A stretch of DNA of 64,000 nucleotides from Lunatimonas lonarensis. GTDB lineage: Bacteria; Bacteroidota; Bacteroidia; Cytophagales; Cyclobacteriaceae. Of the stretch, positions 44,798 to 53,003 are shown piece after piece. Made by a program: the position numbers and the translations under genes. A model generated the notes under the pieces. The model ran no database searches. It saw only the letters and a list, made by a program, of their open reading frames with translations, and had not been told where the DNA came from. Numbering within the stretch: the first letter of the stretch is position 1; every line of letters starts with the position of its first letter. Location: assembly GCF_000390185.1 (NCBI RefSeq), contig NZ_AQHR01000088.1, forward strand, positions 266,295-330,294, read 5' to 3'.

Positions 44798-45250
44798 TCA
44801 TAAGTCCATCGAAAACCGAACATCCACATTCCCTTCTTTGTGGTTTTTGTAAGAATATTTAAATCCAAATCGGGTACTGGTGAGGGTTTCTATCGGTAGC
44901 TCGATGGTCCCATTGAGAATGATCACCGTCTCGTTGACATTCAAGGCCCAGGTACCGCTCTGAGGAAATCCCGTTAGCCCCTCCGTTGTGAAACTAAAAC
45001 TCTTGTTTGCTTCAAATTTTACGGAGAACTGCGACACATTGGCCGACTGATTATTAAATGTGACCGAGGTCAATTTCCAATTCTTTACGATTAGCTCCGT
45101 CTTGGTTGGCGCGGGAGCAGGTGGCGCAGGGGCGGGATTAGGGTAGAGCGTGGATACCTGTACCCAGACCGGACGCCGTTTTCCTGTAATGGTCATGGCA
45201 TCTTGAAGAACGCTACACCCGATGCACCGGAGAATCCATCTTTCAAACAA
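44798..45250 (-). CDS. Lipocalin-like domain protein with an atypical N-terminus
   Basis: The C-terminal 100 residues (LIVKNWKLTSVTFNNQSANV, then FQFTTE-like and SGTWALN segments) resemble the small lipocalin-like domain of Bacteroidota lipoproteins that start with WKLTS. The first 50 residues are unusual: Cys-rich, then a Pro/Ala linker (NPAPAPPAPAP), with no signal peptide. The open frame starts at a TTG at 45250, and a stop lies just upstream. Either the real start is the ATG at 45196 and the protein is cytoplasmic, or the original export signal has been lost by mutation. Converges with the response regulator gene. Confidence 0.5.
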   Translation of the reverse strand: MFERWILRCIGCSVLQDAMTITGKRRPVWVQVSTLYPNPAPAPPAPAPTKTELIVKNWKLTSVTFNNQSANVSQFSVKFEANKSFSFTTEGLTGFPQSGTWALNVNETVIILNGTIELPIETLTSTRFGFKYSYKNHKEGNVDVRFSMDL

Positions 45251-45341
45251 ACCCTAAAACAAAGTTAACGTTTAGCCGAGATATTACGACTAAAGTGGAA
45301 ATTGACCGGACAAAAAACCTATAAAAAAAGCAACCCTGTTT

Positions 45342-47777
45342 TTAGTCTCTAACAATTATTTTCACATCAAAATATCCAGCATTGTTACTGTAATCTGCAT
45401 CATTAATCGCTATATCAATAAGGCCACCCTGATTAAAGCGATGCACGTTATTTGTACCAAAATTGACCCAAGGAGATCCCGGGATACGCATAATAAAGGC
45501 CCCATGAGGCAACTTGGGATCTATACTGAAATTTTGGTATCCGCTGATTCCGTTGGCAGTGACATTGTCCAAAAGGAATCCAAGTTTGATACGACCTCTA
45601 GCAAAGGCTTCTACTTCTTTACCCCCCACAATCCTAATAGCCTCGCGCACACCACTGCTAATGGTACCACCATACACCCTTTCTCCATCCTTTTCATAAA
45701 TCAATTCCACTTTATTAAATTGAGGTTGAACCTGCGAACGGCTCTCAAGATATGAGCCAAATAAGCCGGAAAAAATACCTCCCATTACGTCTGTACCGGT
45801 ACTAACAACCCTATCCTCGTCGGGTAGATAATAATAGGTTGGAGAAAAATCTGCATATTTCCAAAAATTGGCAATATCTTCACCTGCCCTAGGACTCGCC
45901 CGCTGCTCAGATGGTCGAAGGGCTTCTGCCTCTGCCCTCCAAAAGCGAGATTTCACTTGGCTCATTTCTGTATAGACGCCTTCTTCGTATATCCCCGCAA
46001 GTGCAAACATAGCCGAAACGTTTCCGTTTATTCCGGCCAAATTAATCCAATAAAAAGCACTTTTCTGGTCCGTCACTAATCCTAGCTCGTTCCCTTTTTC
46101 AAACATTAAACCTAAGCTCAACATTCCCTGGGAATTCCCCGCTTCGGCAGCATTTGTGTACCATTTCAATGCCTCCTTAGGATCCTTTTTTACACCCTGG
46201 TTTCCGTTTAGAAAAACATCTCCTAAAAAGACCATGGCTCCGGAATTACCACGATTGGCTGCCTGCTTGGCAAAAGCAACTGCCTTCGTTGGATCCGGTG
46301 GAAGATCCATTCCATTGGAATATAGTTGGGACAATATTCCGAGTGCTGTCGCATCACCCGCGTCTGCTGCACGTTGATACCAGGCAAGTGCTTGTTTGAC
46401 ATCCTTCCGACCCCCCCTGCCCTCCACATGCATTAGACCCAAAATCAGTGCTGATTTGGGAAGGCCTTTTGCGAAGGATTGTTCAGCCAGTTTGCGGGCT
46501 ACCTCTGTGCTCCCCGAAGTCAGAGCGATCAGCCCTGATTCGTATTGCGCCGGTAAATACCCCATAAATGAGGCTCGTTGCAAATAGTTGATGGAAATTT
46601 TCCTTTCACTTGGGTTTGGGGAAGTATTTGACAGAATTTGGTAGATGAGAAACATAGACTCAGGATCTCCTCCTTCAGCTTGCCGGGTCAACCTATCTCT
46701 TACTGAAAACATTAACTCCCTACCGCTTCCTTTGTCTATATTAAATCCTCCCTTTCCAAAAAACTTAAAATATCCGAGCCAACCTATTGCCTTAGCATCC
46801 CCTTGTTGGGCCAGTCCTTCAAGGGTCCGCCTTCCCACCACAGGCTCCATCTGCCCTAGACCATATTCATAACCCACTGCTTTCATAGTTGGATTATCAT
46901 TATAATTTGCCGCACTAGATTGGTTCTCGGCAAAAAGATCCTCCACCGGCAGGAACAAGATAGATTCTGCTAGACGAAAGGTGTCTTTGTAATACTCGTT
47001 CACCAAAGACAGCTTGACTTTTACTTGAGCCTGAGTACTACTGGACAAAAAAACGGACCTTAGTAGAACCCTCGCTCCTTCATTTTGCTCGGGACTAGGT
47101 AGCTTCAAGTAACTCGTATAATCTGGCGAACGCTCCTTAAAGCTATTTTCATCAGGAATGATCTCCATCAAAGGCTCAATCAAATCCCTATTCAAATCCT
47201 GGGAAGTTCCAAGTCCAAACTGGAGAATAGAGTAGGAATTATGTGCTATTTTTGTGGTTGCAAAGGCCGCGTTTTTCACCAGTGGACTCCTAATGGTTAC
47301 AGGAGGATTATGATTTACCAGCGACCGGTATGATGCAGATAATGGATCCGTTGATTGACTCATTTCTAGGCTCCCTGTATCGAAAACCAATGAAGACTTA
47401 ACCTGATAAATTCGTTCTGCCCTCAACACATCCACCCCGGTTTTCGGGTTTTTCGAGGCCCGAAGCGAAATCGAGATCAAGTTGGTATTGGCAACACCTC
47501 TGATTTGAGAAACCTCCATAATCCGGATGCCCCTGGAGTTACTATAGCCAAATACAGAGGTAATATTTTCGGATTTCTTCCCCAAATTGTAAATCAATAT
47601 TCCTTTATAACCTCCACCAGCCGGAATTTCTTCCAAGTAAAGGTGCACATTCGAACTCAGGCCCAACCCAGTTACCTTTAACCGTCCCGACCATAGACCA
47701 TCGAATCCGTACGAATTGAAAGTTGTTGAGAGCAAGATTATCATTAGCAATCCAACTCGTTTTAGGCGGTTTTCCAT
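45342..47777 (-). CDS. Exported Sel1-repeat protein
   Basis: This 811-residue protein has a signal peptide (MENRLKRVGLLMIILLSTTF, cleavage near SYG-F), an N-terminal beta-rich region (20-300), a block of Sel1-like repeats at about 310-620 with the A(x)4LGxxYxxG rule (for example ALAWYQRAADAGDATALGIL), and a C-terminal region with beta-strand character. Sel1 repeats form alpha-solenoids for protein binding. It sits in a same-strand run with an OmpA-like protein and two other envelope proteins. I use the ATG at 47777, which begins the signal peptide, rather than 47798. Confidence 0.8.
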   Translation of the reverse strand: MENRLKRVGLLMIILLSTTFNSYGFDGLWSGRLKVTGLGLSSNVHLYLEEIPAGGGYKGILIYNLGKKSENITSVFGYSNSRGIRIMEVSQIRGVANTNLISISLRASKNPKTGVDVLRAERIYQVKSSLVFDTGSLEMSQSTDPLSASYRSLVNHNPPVTIRSPLVKNAAFATTKIAHNSYSILQFGLGTSQDLNRDLIEPLMEIIPDENSFKERSPDYTSYLKLPSPEQNEGARVLLRSVFLSSSTQAQVKVKLSLVNEYYKDTFRLAESILFLPVEDLFAENQSSAANYNDNPTMKAVGYEYGLGQMEPVVGRRTLEGLAQQGDAKAIGWLGYFKFFGKGGFNIDKGSGRELMFSVRDRLTRQAEGGDPESMFLIYQILSNTSPNPSERKISINYLQRASFMGYLPAQYESGLIALTSGSTEVARKLAEQSFAKGLPKSALILGLMHVEGRGGRKDVKQALAWYQRAADAGDATALGILSQLYSNGMDLPPDPTKAVAFAKQAANRGNSGAMVFLGDVFLNGNQGVKKDPKEALKWYTNAAEAGNSQGMLSLGLMFEKGNELGLVTDQKSAFYWINLAGINGNVSAMFALAGIYEEGVYTEMSQVKSRFWRAEAEALRPSEQRASPRAGEDIANFWKYADFSPTYYYLPDEDRVVSTGTDVMGGIFSGLFGSYLESRSQVQPQFNKVELIYEKDGERVYGGTISSGVREAIRIVGGKEVEAFARGRIKLGFLLDNVTANGISGYQNFSIDPKLPHGAFIMRIPGSPWVNFGTNNVHRFNQGGLIDIAINDADYSNNAGYFDVKIIVRD

Positions 47778-47953
47778 TTGTCTATTTTTTTTAGCCAAGT
47801 TTTGCGAACAATCACAAGTCAGGTTAGTCCGTCCCGATTTCGGAAATTCTCCCCATGATTGATGACCTTACTGCGTCTACAATTTCTTTACATTTATGTT
47901 CTAAACCCATTCGAATTCCGACTAGAGATTTTGTATTCGGCCTTCCTCATGTG

Positions 47954-49411
47954 TTAGAACTTATAACTGAACCCAACAAAAGGACCATTTAAATTGAAAG
48001 GCAATTTTTCGGTACTTCTGGCACCATCCATCCTAAAATCGACGTTATCATCTTCCAAATTCTCCTTTGCACGCACACTTTCTCCTGCCGAATTCGTTCC
48101 AGTAAACTTAATCATCGGCTCATTCGAGTAAATATTATAGGAATATCCTAGTGATAAAGAAAATAATGAATGATTATCGACCCTTTTTGCTGGAAAACAT
48201 AAATCAACTCTTGGCTTAATAGTACCCTGGTTCGAGATAATTTTTATTGCTACTTCATCACTATAAAAATCTGTTTGATTCACTCTTATGTAGGTATCGT
48301 TATTGACGATCTTTCCCATAGGTGATTTGGCTCTTCCGAATTCCAGACCCAAAACTGGCCTGATTATGGTTTTTCCCGTAGCACCAAGAGCAAAATTGTT
48401 CCCGTAACCAATATGGAAAGCCAAAAAATTTACGGATCCTGTAATACCACTACCTCCAAACTCCATGTGATATCCTCTCAGATTTCCATATTGCAGCCCA
48501 AAGTCGAATGAGATCCCAAATTCTTGTTCTTTCAATGTTTTCTCACCTGAAAAAGAATCTCTGCTGGGACTCTCATCAACGTAGTTTAATGAGATAAGAA
48601 CACTTTCAATATTGGTCGACCTCCCACCAACTCCTATATAATACCCGGAATAGTCATTCGGATTGGCAGGAACCTTCGGAGGAGTAACTGGCGTAGGACT
48701 AGCTTTCGTACTGGTTTCTCTAAATCCAAACGTTGGATTCTCATATCTTCGTCTACCATCTACCCCCAAAATATATTGGACATTGCTTAAGGGCTCGGTG
48801 TATCGCTCTTTACTGCCATATTGTTGATAGGACAAGACGGTCTCTTCGATGGAATATTCCTTTACCGGGATAACTCTACCATTGGCAAGGTATATCGATT
48901 GCGAAACATGTTCAACTTGGATATCGTCTCTTAACTTCAGCACTATTTCAACTCTCCTATTTAAAGCTCTATTTGCAGCTGACGTATTTGGAACTAAGGG
49001 GCTTGACTTCCCAAACCCGCGAAAATCAAGTCGATCAACTTCAATACCTTTGTCAATAAGGTAGTTATAAACGGCCTGTGCCCTCCTTTCACTCAACTCT
49101 ATATTGTAACGTTCGTCTCCAACATCGTCGGTATGTCCTCCGATACTTATAGCCAAATTGTTAACTTCCTGAAGACCATACACTAGCGTATCTATTGCCA
49201 TTTTAGATTCCCTGGTAAGGTCATGGCTATTGGTTTCGTACTGAATGTGCGGTAGATTGAGAACCCTACCCTCAATAGCCTGGTTGGAATTGACCCAGTG
49301 AAATAACGTATCCATACTAGCTGAAACACTTTGTGACTGCGCGATGAAAGAAACAGTGATGCCGATAAGAAAAATGGCAAAAGAACTTCCATAGATTAAT
49401 TTTGAGCTCAT
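47954..49411 (-). CDS. OmpA-like domain protein with C-terminal barrel-like region
   Basis: This 485-residue protein has a signal peptide (about 1-28) and an OmpA-like peptidoglycan-binding domain at about residues 50-155 (GGHTDDVGDERYNIELSERR and the FGKSSPLVPN region). After a variable linker, the C-terminal 240 residues are beta-strand-rich and end in FVGFSYKF, like an outer-membrane barrel. The order, OmpA domain first and barrel last, is reversed from classic OmpA. It is between the Sel1 gene and the 201-residue gene on the same strand with gaps of about 150 bases. Confidence 0.85.
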   Translation of the reverse strand: MSSKLIYGSSFAIFLIGITVSFIAQSQSVSASMDTLFHWVNSNQAIEGRVLNLPHIQYETNSHDLTRESKMAIDTLVYGLQEVNNLAISIGGHTDDVGDERYNIELSERRAQAVYNYLIDKGIEVDRLDFRGFGKSSPLVPNTSAANRALNRRVEIVLKLRDDIQVEHVSQSIYLANGRVIPVKEYSIEETVLSYQQYGSKERYTEPLSNVQYILGVDGRRRYENPTFGFRETSTKASPTPVTPPKVPANPNDYSGYYIGVGGRSTNIESVLISLNYVDESPSRDSFSGEKTLKEQEFGISFDFGLQYGNLRGYHMEFGGSGITGSVNFLAFHIGYGNNFALGATGKTIIRPVLGLEFGRAKSPMGKIVNNDTYIRVNQTDFYSDEVAIKIISNQGTIKPRVDLCFPAKRVDNHSLFSLSLGYSYNIYSNEPMIKFTGTNSAGESVRAKENLEDDNVDFRMDGARSTEKLPFNLNGPFVGFSYKF

Positions 49412-49561
49412 ATACTAAATGGTTTGAAAGACATAGACCATAAATAATTTAAATCGACAATAGAAAACCTCAGTTATTTGAAAAAAAAAGTGATTTTTCA
49501 GATAATACTGCAATATCTGCCTAAAGGGATCCTGCAAATCCCGAAACCCAATAGCTCTTGG

Positions 49562-50167
49562 TTACCGGTTTTTTTTGCTACTCCATTGCCAGCAAATGCC
49601 AGCATGAAGCGGATTAGGCCCAGTGCCTGCTTCTGCATAAAGGAACCTCCATCTTACACCTATTCCGACTCTTGGAAGAAAATACCTTAAGTCATCGTCC
49701 CCAAAATTCACCAACGCCAACTCCCCCTTACCATAAACATTGAATTTGTCCTCTAGATTATTTAGGAAAAAAGTTCCCCTGACCCCAAAATCTCCCGCAA
49801 GATCTTTTTCATCAAGTCCCCGCAAGGTGTTATACAACCCAATATACAGACCACTGCTGTTTCCCGCCTCGGTCAAGGGCTTAAACAATGCCTTTAAATG
49901 CGTATTCCAGTACGAAATGTAGAATCCACCTGTCCCGTAACCTAAATTGAACCACTGAGGAACCGCCATAAAGCCCTCTTCGCTTTGTGCACCTGGGGAA
50001 ATTGCATAGGCTTCGGCCTGTGGGGAAAAATCCTTTCCCTCACCTGTAAAGATGGAGGCCGTACTACGCGTAATAAACTCCAGATCGTAAACCGACTGAC
50101 AAACCGCCGGTCTGTAACACCCCAGCAGCAAGAAGATCCAGACTAGCTTTCTTATAGGACTATTCAT
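49562..50167 (-). CDS. Hypothetical exported barrel-like protein
   Basis: This 201-residue protein has a signal peptide (residues 1-24, ending PAVCQ) and beta-strand-rich sequence with barrel-like segments (FYISYWNTHLKALFKPL, VGIGVRWRFLYAEAG). I do not recognise a family. It overlaps the end of the 447-residue gene by eight bases, so the two are coupled and likely act together in the envelope. Confidence 0.65.
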   Translation of the reverse strand: MNSPIRKLVWIFLLLGCYRPAVCQSVYDLEFITRSTASIFTGEGKDFSPQAEAYAISPGAQSEEGFMAVPQWFNLGYGTGGFYISYWNTHLKALFKPLTEAGNSSGLYIGLYNTLRGLDEKDLAGDFGVRGTFFLNNLEDKFNVYGKGELALVNFGDDDLRYFLPRVGIGVRWRFLYAEAGTGPNPLHAGICWQWSSKKNR

Positions 50168-51503
50168 AAAGCGACGGCAAGGTTTCCAGAAATTTCACAT
50201 ATACCCGGGATCCAAAATTGCTGATGGCACCAATCTGCATGTCGCCAGGAGGAGTAGGGGCCGGATCCTTTTCCCTAAACCGCTTTTGCTCCCGCTCCGA
50301 AAAAACCCGAAGGTCTCCGGTTCCTCTTTCCCAACTTTCCCTATGAAAAGTCTCCCCTTTTACCACAAATCGATTGAGCACGTACTTGCCCTGTACCGCA
50401 TCGTAAAAAAAAACCTGACCCGTAACATCACCTCGATGTTCCCGGACATAGCTATGTAGAACGCCTTTTACCTTTTGCTTCTGCTGCTGCACAACCTCTT
50501 TGCCATCCGAACCCTTTGTTCTGGTCTCTCCAACGACTACTTCCTTCTCTATTTCCTTTTTATCAACCGGTAGGTTTACCGATGATCCACTAGGAATTTC
50601 GTAAGAACCGAACACTACCCCGTCAAACCCCTTGGCAACACAAAAATCATGGATCGCTTGTACATTTCCCGCATTCAGCCACAAGTCGAAGGTCTCCTCG
50701 TGCCGCACAATAGCCACGAAATTGGGATAGGGGTTTTTAGCCACAAACTCCGCCGCTGAGCTCGAAACCGATAACCCATTCGAACTGAAAAAAGAGGTTA
50801 CGGGCATAGTAAACTTGGTGCCAAATTCCACATACGCTATCCTATATTGGGCAGATTGGTGGGCCTGCCGGATTTCATCTGAAATATCCTTGAAGTTTTT
50901 GTCCACTTGCTTGGCTTCGGCAAATAAATGGTAGGCTCGTAAAGCTCCACCCTTCGTCCCTTTCGCCAACTCTGCCTGCCCATTTTCATAACATTCTTTC
51001 GCGTACTGACCGGCAAAGACATCATACCAATGCCTTGCCCTTTCCAGCATTTCGCCATAATCCCCCAAATCGACGGCTTGAATGCCCGCATCACTCAAAA
51101 CCCCAGGAGAAAGCATCTTAACGGCTTGCTGTATGTCGATCATCTTCTCGTAGGCCTGAACAACGTATCGGGCCTCTTCCACAGATGCCTTTCCACTGTA
51201 GGAACCTGACCGCTCAGACTCATGACGCTTCACTCTGTCCAGCGTACCGGGCAGGTAGAGTCGATAGGAATCGGCCAAAACCTGGCCCATGTCCTTCAGC
51301 CCTTTTTTGTTTAAACTTCCTTGGAAAGCATCACAGGCAGCAATGATGGCCGTGTAGTAGTCTTTGTCTTTATACGCTCGGTTAGCCTCCCGCGCACTCT
51401 TCTGGGCGTCTTTGTCGCGCTGACCAAAACTAAACGGGGCACCTATCATCTGAAGGACAAAAAAAAGTGCTAAAAGAATCATAGGTTTCATAAACGTGGG
51501 CAT
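50160..51503 (-). CDS. Hypothetical exported protein with helical N-terminal half
   Basis: This 447-residue protein has a signal peptide (about 1-27, MPTFMKPMILLALFFVLQMI) and a helical region (30-210) with TPR-like character, then a mixed domain (215-430) with AYVEFGTKFTMPVTSFFSSN and GFDGVVFGSYEIP segments. No known family or catalytic motif is seen; the second half has a weak likeness to CsgG or TolB-like nucleation proteins, which I cannot confirm. It is the first gene of the run that ends with the Sel1 protein. Confidence 0.65.
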   Translation of the reverse strand: MPTFMKPMILLALFFVLQMIGAPFSFGQRDKDAQKSAREANRAYKDKDYYTAIIAACDAFQGSLNKKGLKDMGQVLADSYRLYLPGTLDRVKRHESERSGSYSGKASVEEARYVVQAYEKMIDIQQAVKMLSPGVLSDAGIQAVDLGDYGEMLERARHWYDVFAGQYAKECYENGQAELAKGTKGGALRAYHLFAEAKQVDKNFKDISDEIRQAHQSAQYRIAYVEFGTKFTMPVTSFFSSNGLSVSSSAAEFVAKNPYPNFVAIVRHEETFDLWLNAGNVQAIHDFCVAKGFDGVVFGSYEIPSGSSVNLPVDKKEIEKEVVVGETRTKGSDGKEVVQQQKQKVKGVLHSYVREHRGDVTGQVFFYDAVQGKYVLNRFVVKGETFHRESWERGTGDLRVFSEREQKRFREKDPAPTPPGDMQIGAISNFGSRVYVKFLETLPSLYE

Positions 51504-51900
51504 TTAAGTGGTATCTTTGACTAGTTGATGCTCAGGAGGTGAGGGCGTGAACGGAAAGAAATCAGCCAATACCCCCCTTGTTTTTCAATTCAATCGGTAT
51601 TTCTGTTTTTAAATCGTTTTTTCAATGGCCAAAACCAGTCCCGGGAAAAAGGGAAATGAACCTATTGCGGAGTTTTCCCATTGGGTGTCGCTAGCGTTCA
51701 ACAAAGTTTCAACGACAAAATTTAGAAATCGAAATCCATTTTAGCGTGTACTAATTCGCTAAACAGCGTGATCGCTTCGCGAATGGGAGTAATTTTGACG
51801 GGAAGCTTTTCACCCATTCGATACATCCGGAAACGCAAAAAAAATAGCCTCACAGATACCCCCATAAACAAGCCTAGTATCAACCAAAAAATACCATCCT
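51504..51900. other. Intergenic region, no gene seen
   Basis: The 397 bases between divergent genes hold no convincing open frame. TATCTTTG at 51512-51519 matches a -7 element reading to the plus strand, but it is 380 bases from the next plus gene. No strong hairpin is present. Confidence 0.5.
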
Positions 51901-52728
51901 ATGAACCTTTCCACTGAAACACTTTATTCCTCTGCCCCTAGGGCACTGATGTATTTGGGTAAGACCCGCCCATGGCTTGCCTGCCTCACAGGCATTTGGT
52001 TGGTATCGTTGGTGTTTTGCACCCCTACCCAGGCCCAGAAAAAAAGCACCCCGCTAAATGCCCATGGGTTTGAGATCAAAAACACCAAAAAATATACAGC
52101 ATGCAGTTTCCGTACCACGCTGATCGAATCAGACGGATACCTCAAAACCGCAGTGTACGATACACTGGGACAACTGAAATCAGTTTCAGAGTGTTGGTCA
52201 ACCAAGCGAAAAAAGGAATGGGTGACTGAACGGGACCTTACGATCCGGTTTACTTCGGAGGGTGACACGGCATCGGTATCCGACCACACCCTTGCAGGAA
52301 AAAGCGATCGCCTACTTTTTTATGAGGATGGACTGTTATTTGCCGAAGCAATCATGTACAACGGAAAATTCAAAGAAGGTTGGCAGCTGAATGACGATGG
52401 AGACAGGATTCCCATGGATGAGGTGAGGCAAATCCCCCGATTGTCGCAACAGGAGATTTTCTATCGATACCTGGCCAAAGAAATAAGATATCCAAAGGAA
52501 GCAAGGCAAAAAGGCCTGGTTGGCGTCGTGTACCTTGCCTTCGATATGGATGATTCAGGCAGGCTGCGGTCTATAGAAGTGGCAAATCCGGAAGCCGTGG
52601 ACCCAATACTGATCGAAGAGGCCCTGCGGGTGGTCAGCGCCTACCCCTTGACCTTTGAGCCCATGGAAGATCGATATGGCAACCCGAAGGAGGGGATACT
52701 TAGACTTCCTATCCGCTTTGCACTGTAG
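51901..52728 (+). CDS. TonB family C-terminal domain protein
   Basis: This protein of up to 275 residues ends in a TonB C-terminal domain (about 190-275: YLAKEIRYPKEARQKGLVGV, then PLTFEPMEDRYGNPKEG and LRLPIRFAL), which contacts TonB-dependent receptors. The N-terminal part has a signal-like helix (WLACLTGIWLVSLVF, ending TQAQ). The middle (50-185) has beta-hairpins like MORN repeats (LLFYEDGLLFAEAIMYNGKF). ATG codons at 51901 and 51949 are both possible. A TonB-dependent receptor lies on the opposite strand downstream, but the two are convergent, so they are not one operon. Confidence 0.82.
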   Translation: MNLSTETLYSSAPRALMYLGKTRPWLACLTGIWLVSLVFCTPTQAQKKSTPLNAHGFEIKNTKKYTACSFRTTLIESDGYLKTAVYDTLGQLKSVSECWSTKRKKEWVTERDLTIRFTSEGDTASVSDHTLAGKSDRLLFYEDGLLFAEAIMYNGKFKEGWQLNDDGDRIPMDEVRQIPRLSQQEIFYRYLAKEIRYPKEARQKGLVGVVYLAFDMDDSGRLRSIEVANPEAVDPILIEEALRVVSAYPLTFEPMEDRYGNPKEGILRLPIRFAL

Positions 52729-52878
52729 CTGCATGGGAATAATCGAAACAACTTCAATTCACCAAAAACCAACCAGTCCCACACATCATCCTGAATCGTT
52801 TGGATTAATAGCCCCATCAAGCCCGTCGGACACCGATCCAAGGAACAGCCCATAACGCTTGGTATCTAAAAAAACAAC

Positions 52879-52912
52879 CCGCCTGCTGATGCACGATGGC
52901 ATTGGCAGGCGG
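52879..52912 (-). terminator. Intrinsic terminator after the TonB-dependent receptor gene
   Basis: CCGCCTGC (52879-52886) pairs with GCAGGCGG (52905-52912), and six inner pairs extend the stem to about 14 bp. On the minus strand it is followed by GTTGTTTTTTT, so it serves the receptor gene that ends at 53004. Confidence 0.8.
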
Positions 52913-53003
52913 ATGTCTTACGTCAACTAGCTGATACGGGAAAGGGAGTTTAGGCTACATCTTCACCCTGAGCAAGCACCCATCCAAAAGAAGCTGCCTT
53001 TCG

